Assembly (NCBI GenBank): GCA_947311845.1
Contig: CAMZMU010000111.1
Span: 23,225,023 to 23,289,022 of the forward strand
DNA length: 64,000 nt
Reading direction: 5' to 3'
Source of the DNA: Poa pratensis
Lineage: Eukaryota > Streptophyta > Magnoliopsida > Poales > Poaceae
The notes under the pieces were generated by a model. The model saw only the letters and a program-made list of their open reading frames with translations, searched no databases and was not told where the DNA came from. The translations under genes and the position numbers were made by a program. Positions within the stretch are counted from its first letter, which is position 1. The number at the start of each line of letters is the position of its first letter. Below, one piece after another: positions 11,711 through 21,587 of the stretch.

Positions 11711-12527
11711 TCGTTCCCGTACCGTTTGGTGCATCTCGCCATCAATTTTCTCCTAGTTGTGCATGTGGGAGGAGGCGATCCGTACTAACATGCGACCGGC
11801 CACAGGAGTTGAGGAGGACGGACCGCGGTGGTCGGCACTAATATAAGCTGTACTAGCCACGTAGCCGTGGGGACGCCGGCGCGGGCACGCACCAGTAGGA
11901 TCACGCGACGCGGAACACGTACGGGCCCATCCGTGGTGTGGTGGATAAGGTGGGGCGCGCCCATCCTACTGTCCCGTACTATACTATACTCTCATCTTTT
12001 TCCTTCTTCTCCTTCTGGAAAGGGTCCCACGGTGGTAGGCTAGAGTCTAGACCAATGGATAAGATCATGGTAATGGTAATAGGCTCAGGGACAGCCTGCC
12101 GATTGGTGGTGCTTTGCCCGCTTTGGTCCCTCTGTCGGTCCCGTAGGTCCCATGTGCAGGCAGGCAAGTCCCCGGGAATGTGATAACCTTTCCCGTTCAT
12201 GCACATACAGTCCTTTTGAGGAGATGTAGGGTGTGTTTGGTAGGTCGGCCCAGCCCAGAAAATCCCACCCCACCCAGCTTTTGCTTGTTTGTTAGCCCGT
12301 ATTAGGCATCTCAGCCCTGCCCACGCGATACGAAAACTACCCCTCAGCCCTGCCCACATGCGAAGCTCGATTCGAGCTTCGCAACTCGACCGGGGCGAGC
12401 TCGTCCGAAAAAGCAGGCCGAAAAATCTCCGCGCGTCCCACCAACCGGCCCCAAACCTTCTCACCCCCGCACCCCCTCCCGAAACCCTCGCTCATTCTCC
12501 CCCGTTCCTTCTCCTCACCCAGCCGCC

Positions 12528-12705
12528 AGGGAGCTCTCCCCCGCACGAACCACTCCCTCGCCCCCGCAGGGAGCTCTCCCCCGCCGCCGCCTCCCCGCAG
12601 GGAGCTCTCCCCCGCCGCCGCCTCCCCACGAAGCACTCCCTCGCCCCGCAGGGAGCTCTTCCCCGCCGCCTCCCCGCAGGGAGCTCTCCCCCGCCACCTG
12701 TGCTG
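12528..12705. repeat. GC-rich tandem repeat in Harbinger 5' region
   Basis: Four to five imperfect copies of an approximately 30-45-bp GC-rich unit sharing GCAGGGAGCTCTYCCCCGCC lie in the leader region upstream of the transposase. The open frames across it are low-complexity artefacts. Confidence 0.8.
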
Positions 12706-13333
12706 CACACGCCGGTGAGGTCGACGGCGGCCGGCATGGAGCAGATCGACGGGTGAGCTGCGCCTCCTCCACACCTCGGGCCGTCTGCGCAAGAACCATC
12801 CGCCCCCACGCGGACGAATCCATCTGCCGCCAACCATCCTCTCCCACCTCGACGAATCCATCTGCCGCCACCGTTTCTACAAGCGCCGGCGGGCAGGGCG
12901 GCCCAAATGGAGCTCGCGACCTTGTCCGGCCGTCCTGGCTGACCTGCAGGCGGCGCTCGAGGGTGCAGCCACCGGAGCAGCAGATCCACGCCGGCGCTTC
13001 GACGGGAGCAGTGGGTCTGCAGTGCCTTCTGTACTCCACTCCGGCCGGCCCACAGCTTCTCCACATCTCCTGTCCAGCCATCTACACCTCCACTCCCGCA
13101 GCACCCATTGACCGACTGAGGTAGCACACTCTCAGCCAATTTCTTGTGATAACCATAGTCATATGTCTTCATATTGTGATGTGTTCTGATTATTGTTGCC
13201 TCTGTGATGTGTAGTCATACTGGGTATTTATCTTTTTGTGTACATTGTTATGGGCAGTAGGTGATTAAATTGTGAAAGCTTTGTGTTGTCACTTTATATT
13301 GGTACCAAACATGACTTGTTTTCATCTGTTTAG

Positions 13334-14656
13334 ATGGACGATTTGGCAAGAAAACGTCGGCAATTGATTGTGAAAGCAGCTGGCCTTGCAGCTGTTATGG
13401 GTGCTTACATGGTTTTTATCTCAAGGAGAGCTAGGAAAACTCCAGCCATAACTATAGGTCGTAGAATTGATATGGATGTAGCTAGAGAACTAAATCTGAG
13501 ATACATATATCATTCTAGCGACACAAATTGTCTAAATCAGTTAAGAATGAAAAGAGCTCCCTTCTTTCGTTTGTGTACTTTGTTTAGAGAGAGAGAATTA
13601 TTGTTGGATAGCATCCATACTACTATTGAGGAACAAGTAGCCATGTTTCTCCTAGTTGTTGGCCACAACACAAGGTTTAGGGCGCTGCAACCTTGTTTTA
13701 GGAGATCTACCGAAGTAATCAGTAGATATTTTAAGGCGGTATTGTATGCTGTTGGAGAGTTGCGAGATGAGATGATTCGGCCTCCCTCCACTCAAACCCA
13801 CCCAAAAATTCAGGAAAACAACCGCTTCAATCCCTATTTCAAGGTAATACTTGCTATTTATTTCAAAACAGATCTCAACATTGATATCTAAAACTTATGG
13901 ATGATAAAAAAGTACTTGTGGTTATGAATTAGGACTGTATTGGAGCAATTGATGGGACACATGTGCTTGCTAGAGTCCCAACAAGTATTTCAGCCGCCTT
14001 TCGGGGTAGAAAAGATGGCACTACCCAAAACGTCATGGCTGCGGTTGACTTTGGTTTAAGGTTTACCTATGTTCTTGCTGGTTGGGAGGGTCAGCCCATG
14101 ATGCCCTCATACTTTCAGATGCTGTGGAGAGGGATGATGGGTTGTCACTTCCTCCAGGTAAAAACTAAAGCCTATTAGCTATATGTCCCAACAGTTCTTT
14201 CGTTTGGCTAATAGTTGCAATTTTATAGGAAAATTCTATCTTGTTGATGCTGGATATGCCGTTAGACCGGGTTTCCTTCCACCGTACCGTAAAACAAGGT
14301 ACCACTTGAAAGAGTATGGTGGAGGGAATCATCCTGAAAACTATAAAGAGCTTTTCAACTTAAGACACTCTTCGTTAAGGATAACGGTTGAAAGGGCTTT
14401 TGCTGCGTACAAGAATCGTTGGAAGTTCGTTTACAATAAACCATTCCATCCGTATAAGACCCAAGTCAAAGTAGTGATTGCTTGTGCCATTCTCCATAAT
14501 TGGATACTTCAGTGGGGTGAGGATGAATTTTTTCCACCGGAGGCATGGGAACCGGAACCCAATGATGAGGACCACAATGATGTTGCTTATGATAATATTA
14601 CTTGGAAGCTAAAGAGAGATGAATTTGCACACCACATGTGGGCCAATAGGGGTTAG
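13334..14656 (+). pseudogene. PIF/Harbinger DDE transposase (one-base frameshift)
   Basis: This would catalyse cut-and-paste transposition of the element. Three exons are inferred: 13334-13843, 13933-14157 and 14229-14656, with GT..AG introns, about 388 codons in total. Exon 1 encodes an N-terminal region with a helix-turn-helix-like part (IEEQVAMFLLVVGHNTRFR). Exon 2 starts DCIGAIDGTH and contains the first catalytic Asp (codon 14047-14049). Exon 3 has LVDAGY with the second Asp (14246-14248) and ITVERAFAAYKNRWK with the catalytic Glu (14390-14392). Exon 2 loses its frame at about 14090-14092, where one T appears to be missing. Downstream, the expected family sequence, splice phase and exon 3 all agree in the shifted frame. 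It is otherwise intact. The start at 13334 follows a plausible acceptor at 13332-13333, so a 5'UTR intron is possible. Confidence 0.85.
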
Positions 14657-14759
14657 CCCACATTTGATTTACTCTGGAGTTAGTTGTTGTAATAATTGTG
14701 ACTTGATGCTGGATTATCGTATATTGGTGCTGGATTATCACATTTTGGTGTTGTAATGT

Positions 14760-15205
14760 CTATTTTGGTGCTGGAATATCACATTTTGGTGCTGTAATGT
14801 CACATATTGGTGCTGGAATGTCATATATTGGTGCTGTTTTGTCATATTTTGCTGCTGGAATATATTTATACTGCTGTTATGTCATATATTGGTGCTGTTT
14901 TGTCATATTTTGCTGCTGGAATATATTTATACTGCTGTTATGTCATATATTGGTGCTGTTTTGTCATATTTTGCTGCTGGAATATATTTATACTGCTGTT
15001 ATGTCATATATTGGTGCTGTTTTGTCATCTTTTGCTGCTGGAATATATTTATACTGCTGTTATGTCATATATTGGTGCTGTTTTGTCATATTTTGCTGCT
15101 GGAATTTATGTATACTGTTGTTATGTCATTATTGGTGCTGTTTTGTCATATTTTGCTGCTGGAATATATTGGTGCTGTTTTGTCATATTTTGCTGCTGGA
15201 ATTTG
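14760..15205. repeat. 61-bp minisatellite between Harbinger genes
   Basis: Five or so near-identical units of 61 bp (unit starts at 14881, 14942, 15003 and so on), built on TTGGTGCTGTTTTGTCAT and TGCTGCTGGAATATAT, fill the gap between the transposase stop (14656) and the second gene (15212). Degenerate TGCTGGAAT-like words continue at 14710-14820, in the intron 15615-15760, at 16400-16430 and at 18033-18080. All three plus frames are open across it, which is a composition effect. Confidence 0.9.
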
Positions 15206-15211
15206 GTGTAG

Positions 15212-16323
15212 ATGGATGAACCTATGGATGAAGTTCCGGATGTTGATGCTAAAGCAAAGAAGACCGAGAAGGTGATGAAATGGACCCCTCCTATGTCGGC
15301 ATGCATGATGCGATGTCTTGCTGAGATTGCAGCGAAAGGTGTCAAGACTGACAAAGGCTTCAAAGAGATACATATTAACCAAGCTGCAAAAGCTTTGACC
15401 CAACTAGTCGGTTACCAAGTTACTATCACCCAAGTGGGCAATCATCTCCGCAAGTGGAAGAATATGTATCAAAGGATTGAAAAACTCAGAGTTTTAAGTG
15501 GGGCGCTTTGGGATGATGATCAAAAAATGATACGCCTAGAAGAGCAGCATTATTTGGGTCATACTCTGGTATGTACATTCATGCTGAAATCCTTATTTTC
15601 ATGATGCAATTTATTATATATTGGCTGGAATGTCGTATTTTGGTGCTGGAATGTCCTATTTTTGTGCTGGAATATATTATATATTGCTGGAATATATCAT
15701 TTTGTTGCTGAAACCTGTTATTTTAGTGCTGAAACATCTTACTTTAGTATGCTGAAATCTGTTTTTGACATACATTTTAGGATACTCCTAAGGATGCTGA
15801 ATTACTCAACAAACCACTTGTTAACTTTGAATATATGGAAGCTTGCTTTGCCAATAAGCTAGCCACGGGAAAGTTTGCAATGGGGTCGAATGAGCCTTTG
15901 GGGAAACCTACTGCATTGAATGGCGAAGGTATTGCTGCTGCTACTCCTATTGTTTTGGACTTCGATCTTGGTGGTATTGGTGCACCTACTCCTGCCTCTA
16001 CTCCTACCACTACTCCTTCACCTACTGCCACAAATAACAAGAGGAAGAGGGTTATGAGTGAAGAAGATGAACTTCAGTGTCGCAACATGTCCGATGCATT
16101 GCGTGATGTGGCCGGTGCTATCAACAACACTTGCCATACCGAGACACACCCAGATTTATACAAGGCTGTTATGGACCTTTCTTTCGATATGGAGCAACGT
16201 TTGGCTGTTCTAGATTATCTGACAGAGCACAAGGGTCAAGGACTTAATTTTGTCAAAATGGAAGCTCAAGTTCGTGAAGCCTCCTTCAAGCGCATTCTAG
16301 CGAAAAATCCTGATCTTGTTTGA
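15212..16323 (+). CDS. Harbinger ORF2, Myb/SANT-like DNA-binding protein
   Basis: In PIF/Harbinger elements this second protein helps bind the transposon ends and bring the transposase to them in the nucleus. Two exons are inferred: 15212-15568 (MDEPMDEVPDV start) and 15781-16323, joined at phase 0 over a GT..AG intron (15569-15780), giving 299 residues and a TGA stop. Residues about 20-115 fit the Myb/SANT-like domain (W at KWTPPMSACMMRCLAEI, then VTITQVGNHLRKWKNMYQ and LWDDDQKMIRLEEQ). A Pro/Thr-rich linker precedes KKKR-like basic residues (NNKRKRV), a plausible nuclear signal. The frame is intact, unlike the transposase. The intron contains TGCTGGAAT-type repeats. Confidence 0.85.
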
Positions 16324-16431
16324 CTTGGAGTTGAGATTTCATCTCTTTTGTAATGCCTCGTAATGCAAACTTTTAAACCTTTTATGTTATATCTACCTAA
16401 TTCGTGTGCTGAATTATGTTGTTTTGGTTGC

Positions 16432-18032
16432 TGATGCGCGTAAAGTCACACGTCAGTTGGGAACCCCAAGAGGAAGGTATGATGAGCACAGCAGCAAGTT
16501 TTCCCTCAGTAAGAAACCAAGGTTTAATCGAACCAGTAGGAAATCTCGAAGCTACGAAGGTTGTTGGTGCAGGAATGTAGTGCGGCGCAACACCAGGGAC
16601 TCCGGTGCCAACGTGGAACCTGCACAACACAATCAAATCACTTTGCCCCAACTTAACAGTGAGGTTGTCAATCTCACCGGCTTGCTGAAAACAAAGAGTT
16701 AAACGTATGGTGTGGAAAATGATGTTTGTTTGCAGAGAATGAAAGAGAACAATGATTGCAGTAGGTTGTATTTCAGATGTAAAAGAATGGACCGGGGTCC
16801 ACAGTTCACTAGTGGTGTCTCTCCAATAAGATAAATAACATGCTGGGTAAACAAATTACAGCTGGACAATTGACAAATAGAGAAGGCATAACAATGCACA
16901 TACATATCATGATGACTACTATGAGATTTACTTAGGGCATTACGACAAAATACATAGACCGCCATCCAGCATGCATCTATGCCTAAAAAGTCCACCTTCG
17001 GGTTAGCATCCGCACCCCTTCCAGTATTAAGTTGCAAGCAACAGACAATTGCATTAAGTACTGTGCGTAATGTAAACAATACAAATATCCTTAGACAAAG
17101 CATCATTAGGTTATCCCTAGTGGCAACAGCACATCCACAACCTTAGAACTTTCTGTCACTGTCCCAGATTCAATGGAGGCATGAACCCACTATCTAGCAT
17201 AAATACCCCCTCTTGGAGTTACAAGTATCAACTTGGCCAGAGCCTCTACTAGCAACGGAGAGCATGCAAGATCATAAACAACACATATAAGATAGATCTA
17301 TAATCAACTTGACATAGTATTCAATATTCATCGGATCCCAGCAAACACAACATGTAGCATTACATAAAGATGATCTTGATCATGATAGGCAGCTCACAAG
17401 ATCTAAACATGGAAGTACAAGTGGAGAAGACAACCATCTAGCTACTGCTATGGACCCGTAGTCCAAAGATGAACTACTCACGCATCAGTCCGGAGGCGGG
17501 CATGGTGATGTGGAGCCCTCCGGTGATGATTCCCCTCTCCGGCAGGGTGCCGGAGGAGAACTTCTGAACCCCCCGAGTTAGGGTCGACGGCGGCGGCGTC
17601 TCTGTATCTGTTCTGGAAAATTGGCTCTCGGTACTAGGGTTTTCGGGGACGAAGGAATAAATAGGCGAAGGGGCAGCGTCGGTGGCCGAGGGGGGCCACC
17701 ACACCACGTGGCGGCGCGGCAGAGGGGCCCGCCGCGCCGGGCTATGGTGTGGCCCCCCTGCTGCCCGTCCTCGACTCCTCTTCGGACTTCTGGAACACTC
17801 CGGGGAAAATAAGATATTGGGCTTTTGTTTCGTCCGATTCCGAGAATATTTGCAGAAGTACTTTTCTGGAAACAAAAACAGCAGAAAACAGGAACTGGCG
17901 CTTCGGCATCTTGTTAATAGGTTAGTTCCAGAAAATGCGTAAAAACATTATAAAGTGTGAATAAAACATGTAGGTATTGTCATAAAACTAGCATGGAACG
18001 TAAGAAATTATAGATACGTTGGAGACGTATCA
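16432..18032 (-). mobile_element. Solo LTR of Gypsy family R
   Basis: A 1601-bp LTR (TG...CA) inserted 3' of Harbinger ORF2 with a perfect 5-bp target duplication GTTGC (16427-16431 and 18033-18037). On the minus strand it begins TGATACGTCTCCAACGTATC, a start often seen in Triticeae Gypsy elements. It is almost identical to the LTRs at 45557-47157 and 60602-62201, differing at a handful of positions. No internal domain is left, so it arose by LTR-LTR recombination. Open frames inside it (for example around 16700-17100) recur in all three LTRs and are not genes. Confidence 0.95.
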
Positions 18033-18362
18033 GTTGCTGTAATATATTGTTTATGTGCTGAAACATATTATTTATGTGCTAAAAATATGATGTCGTTTCA
18101 TTACTCATTTTACATCTAGATGCTGTTCAAAGTGGAGAGAAGAGTTTTACTGAGTCAAATTTTCAAACAGGCTACCAAACAACATCTCAGCTCAGCTTAT
18201 CTCGACTGATACAGGCTAACAAACAGCCTCTCAGCTCAGCACGGCCCAACTGGCCCAGGCTACCAAACACACTGCAAAATCTCAGCTGACCCTGTATAAG
18301 ATCAGCTTGTATGAGGAGAGATTGACTCGGTGGAGTGGCACAGGCTACCAAACACACCCGTA

Positions 18363-19430
18363 GTAAACGCGTACGCAAAGCAGGCACCCTCAGAAAACTC
18401 CTTGCAAGTACGGATTTTTACGAGACGCAAAGTACCCCGCAGAAAATGTGTGGACTGACGCCAAGTATGGGATGGCCGGATGGGCATGCAGAAACGTCCA
18501 GAACCTCCTCGTTTCATTTCATTTCAGAAAGGAAATCCGGCCGGTGCGAGGTCGGCAATGCACGTTGCGCGGGAGAACAGCTAGCGGCCGGGCCCCACGG
18601 GCCAGTGGCTGCGCCGCGGACTGGGCCACGTGAACGTCACGCCCTTCGCGTGCCCGATTTTGGGGTTGGGCTGCTGCCTGCGGCCTTTGCCCTGCGTTCC
18701 AGCCTGGACTTTGGTGGGAGCTGGGAGCCTTATCCTGTCACGGGTGGACCGGCAGTTGACCGCGGGCAGTGATGACCACGGCCGGGGACGGAGAGGAGCG
18801 ACAGCTTACACTTGTGCTGCCTCTGCAGACGTGGATGCAGCTGTGTCTCTCAACTCTGAGTCTGACGCACTACTCCCATCCCATCCGAGCACGTGATTTT
18901 TTTCATCAATTGTCAGAGAACTTCTCGCGAGAACAGTCACTGAACTAACCTCACGCTGTTGGCGTCATGGACATTGAAAAACTATTGAAAGTGACGTTTA
19001 CATAATGGTAGATATGACAAGCTCAAAATTTACCACGACACATGAATATTCACAAAATAAAACAAGCAATTTGTTCAAAGGGACACTATTTAGACAATTT
19101 ACCATTGATAATGGGTATTCGAATTTATCGAAGTATAACCGTTAACTATTACTGATACACTAATATTGTACTACCATAAATATAAGAGAGAATTCCTTAT
19201 TTGGCCCCATCTCAAAATCGTCTTCCCTATTTGGCCTTAGAAAAAAAATATTCTTCCGAGTTTGACATCTAAACTTCATTTATTTCCTAATATGACACTA
19301 CCGTTTGTGCAGTTCTGTTTTGCCGTCAGTTGTTATTTCGTTGGACCAAAATACCCCACCCTAATCTGACCGAATCAACTCACCTGACCGATCAAACCAG
19401 CCTTCTCTTTTTCTAGCTTGTGCTAAACTG
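18363..19430. other. Unit sequence, no gene
   Basis: Positions 18440-18975 match 40860-41394 of copy 4. From about 19000 to 19430 there is AT-rich sequence without a counterpart elsewhere in the window. No ORF of substance, RNA gene or known repeat is recognised. Confidence 0.5.
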
Positions 19431-20820
19431 CTTCATGTTTTTTTTTTCTCACCATTCTGTCGAGTCCCGACAATCGAGTCACAATGACGGAGGCAATGGC
19501 AATGCAAACAGACACACGTAAGGGCACAAGCTTTGCCGAATTGTCACGATCAGTCACTCTGGATCAATACCACAATTTCAATATGCTGGTCCTTCTCTTC
19601 CCTTGATCACGGTTGATGTCCGATGGATAACAATTAACGAACATGATTGAGCCCGGCCGCCACGCGGTAACTGGATAAGGCAAAGATTGCACACCGGTGT
19701 GTCCCAGTCCGTAACGGGCGGGGCTAGCTTGCGCACGCGCGAGCGCTCGTGTGGATTCCGACAGCCCCGCAAGTGCGCCTCCGACCGCGTCGTGACAAAA
19801 TCCGGGGGAAGAAGATGAACAGTGCCCCGCCGCCGGCGCCGACCCAACCGCCTGCCTCCGCCACCCGCGGCCGCCTCGCCTCTCCGCCCTATTCGAATCT
19901 CCTCCTCCGCCAGTCCGCCGCCGCCCGACCATCTCTCTAACCCCACCCTTCTTCTCCGGTGCCGGCGACCCCGCACCACCGCATCCCCTAAGTTAAGTCT
20001 CTTCTCACCTGCACCGCCTCCGCCGCGGCCAGCCGTGGCTCCGGCTTAGCCTGGCCCCGTCCGAATCAATGGAGAATTGAAGGAATCGGGTACGGGAGAG
20101 AGAAAAATGAAGGAGGAGGAAGAAGAAGATGGGCACGTGGGTGGGACCCACCCCCACGCGTCACGCGCCTGCCAAGCGAGCGGTCCGTCGCGCGCTCGTA
20201 GGAAAGACGTTTCGGTCCGTAACGTAGAAGCATAGGTGTGATATCGATCTTCCACATTATCCGAAACCGACGGCTACTCCATCGCCAGCCATCTGGCAAC
20301 GCAACGCCGTGGTGTATTTCCAAGCCATGCCTGGTCCTTGATCACTTAATTATCCGTTTGAAGCTTTTCCACCAAGTCCGGTTACGCAGAAATTTTCGGT
20401 GAATTTCGTGTACTCTAGCTCTGTAATGTCACGGTAATTACTATGCTCTCATTTCGCGCGCCCACCCAACACAAACGACGACAATATGCCAACTGGTAGT
20501 ATATACCTACAAGGCATTGGATGGCAGTGTCCTCTCGAGTTTTCTCTCTGTTTCCTCTATGTCTCTGGTCCTTGTCTGCTTCATTAGCTATACTGTACTG
20601 CTCACTCCGTTCCAACTTAATTGACTTCCTATCCACCATACGTGGATGTCATGTCTAGATACATCCACATATGGTGGATAGGAAGTCAATTCCTTTCAAA
20701 AAAAAATAGGAAGTCAATTTAATTGAAACGGAGGGAGTACTATAGACAAGTGTGCGTGGGCATGTATACTACTACGCCCAGCTCAGCTAGCTGTTTGCGT
20801 ATAGCCCCGGCGCTCCTGTT
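19430..20820. repeat. Q block, copy 2, with GC-rich insert
   Basis: Matches 2240-3100 and 28455-29400. Between 19716 and 20214 is a GC-rich Pro/Ala-coding-like stretch absent from the other Q copies, bounded by the 9-bp direct repeat GTCCGTAAC (19707-19715 and 20215-20223). It looks like captured first-exon sequence, but no terminal inverted repeats are seen and I cannot name a source gene. Confidence 0.5.
20601..20737. mobile_element. Stowaway MITE
   Basis: Inverted ends CTCACTCCGTTCC (left, one or two bases degraded) and GAAACGGAGGGAG (right, before TA). It has an internal hairpin around CATCCACATATGGTGG and a partial duplication of AGGAAGTCAATT. No coding capacity. It is related to the element at 30297-30418. 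Confidence 0.8.
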
Positions 20821-20839
20821 CAATGGTTGGACAATGGAT

Positions 20840-21265
20840 GGCACGTATGTACCTACCCATCTTTCGATAGAAAACATGTACTGGTAGCAGAGTGGCACTG
20901 GCGTGCCGGGAACATCTACAGAGAGAGTTGGAGATCGGGTTCTTGTCTCCCATCATGCGTACAAGATGGTTGAAAGAAACGGCACTTGTTTTCATAATTA
21001 ATGTGAAGACTTAGTGACCATTAGCAAACGGGGATCAGATTGACAAGCTGACTGGTGTGGTTGGGCACGAGACTTTCTGGAGAAAAATGGCAGGGGCAGA
21101 ACGGCCATTAGTTCATAATTCATCGATGGACTGGAAGGTGCTATGTGTTTGCCTAGCTAGCTCAAGTTTATGGTTAGGAATAAGATAACCGAACGAGGAG
21201 GCAAATATATATGCTGGTAGTTGCCTGGTGTGTAAGATATGCAAGTATTGCGTCTCAACAACTGC
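20840..21265. repeat. S block, copy 2
   Basis: Non-coding block matching 29890-30290 and 32235-32800. No gene found. Confidence 0.55.
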
Positions 21266-21280
21266 ATTCCTTCCGGCCGT

Positions 21281-21572
21281 CAAACTAGGGTTAAGAAAAA
21301 GATGTCAAAAAACGAAGCTGAAGCAAGGAGGAGCGTTTTGCGGCTGGAGCCAGTTCTTAGTTTTGAGTGTGGCTCTCTAAAAATCTGTATCTGGCCTGTA
21401 AATTTTTGCTTCTCTGTTTTAGCTCCCCCTTTTGTCGCCTTTCTCTCAAACTCCTAGTACTTCTGGGAGATGGAAAACTTATGCGGTGGTTGGATGCGTT
21501 TTGGATGTCTGAACCTTGTAGCAAAAAATGTTTCATTAATGAAATCGGGGGTGACCCTTTTATCTAAAAAAA
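21281..21572 (+). mobile_element. 5'-truncated LINE-like retroposon with A tail
   Basis: A 292-bp insert ending in seven or more A residues is flanked by a perfect 15-bp target duplication ATTCCTTCCGGCCGT (21266-21280 and 21573-21587). Long duplications plus an A tail indicate LINE-driven insertion. The 3' end (GAAATCGGGGGTGACCC before the tail) looks like a plant LINE 3' end, but a SINE or a retroposed transcript is not excluded. No intact ORF. Confidence 0.8.
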
Positions 21573-21587
21573 ATTCCTTCCGGCCGT

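Larger units (their letters stand above)
12229..18359 (+). mobile_element. PIF/Harbinger transposon with two genes
   Basis: Terminal inverted repeats are GGGTGTGTTTGGTAG (12229) and CTACCAAACACACCC (ending 18359). The 3-bp target duplication reads GTA (12226-12228 and 18360-18362), not the usual TTA/TAA. The empty site is present at 39240-39256, so the borders are certain. It carries the two genes expected of an autonomous element in the same orientation: a DDE transposase (13334-14656) and a Myb/SANT-like protein (15212-16323). A solo LTR of another retrotransposon sits near the 3' end (16432-18032). Without it the element is about 4.5 kb. TGCTGGAAT-rich degenerate repeats occur throughout its non-coding parts. 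Confidence 0.95.

Noticed and set aside
12337..13172. Overlapping minus-strand ORFs of 160-226 residues
   Set aside because: Low-complexity Gly/Arg/Ala-rich translations of the GC-rich repeat antisense to the Harbinger leader.
14881..15186. CRISPR-like array
   Set aside because: Units are contiguous 61-bp repeats without unique spacers, inside a plant transposon.
14807..15275. Three overlapping Cys/Tyr/Leu-rich ORFs of about 130 residues
   Set aside because: All three frames are open because the 61-bp repeat lacks stops. The sequences are simple translations of a minisatellite.
16699..17106. 135-codon minus-strand ORF found three times (also 45824-46231 and 60869-61276)
   Set aside because: It lies within the R LTR in all three places and has no protein-like features. 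Its repetition reflects the LTR copies.
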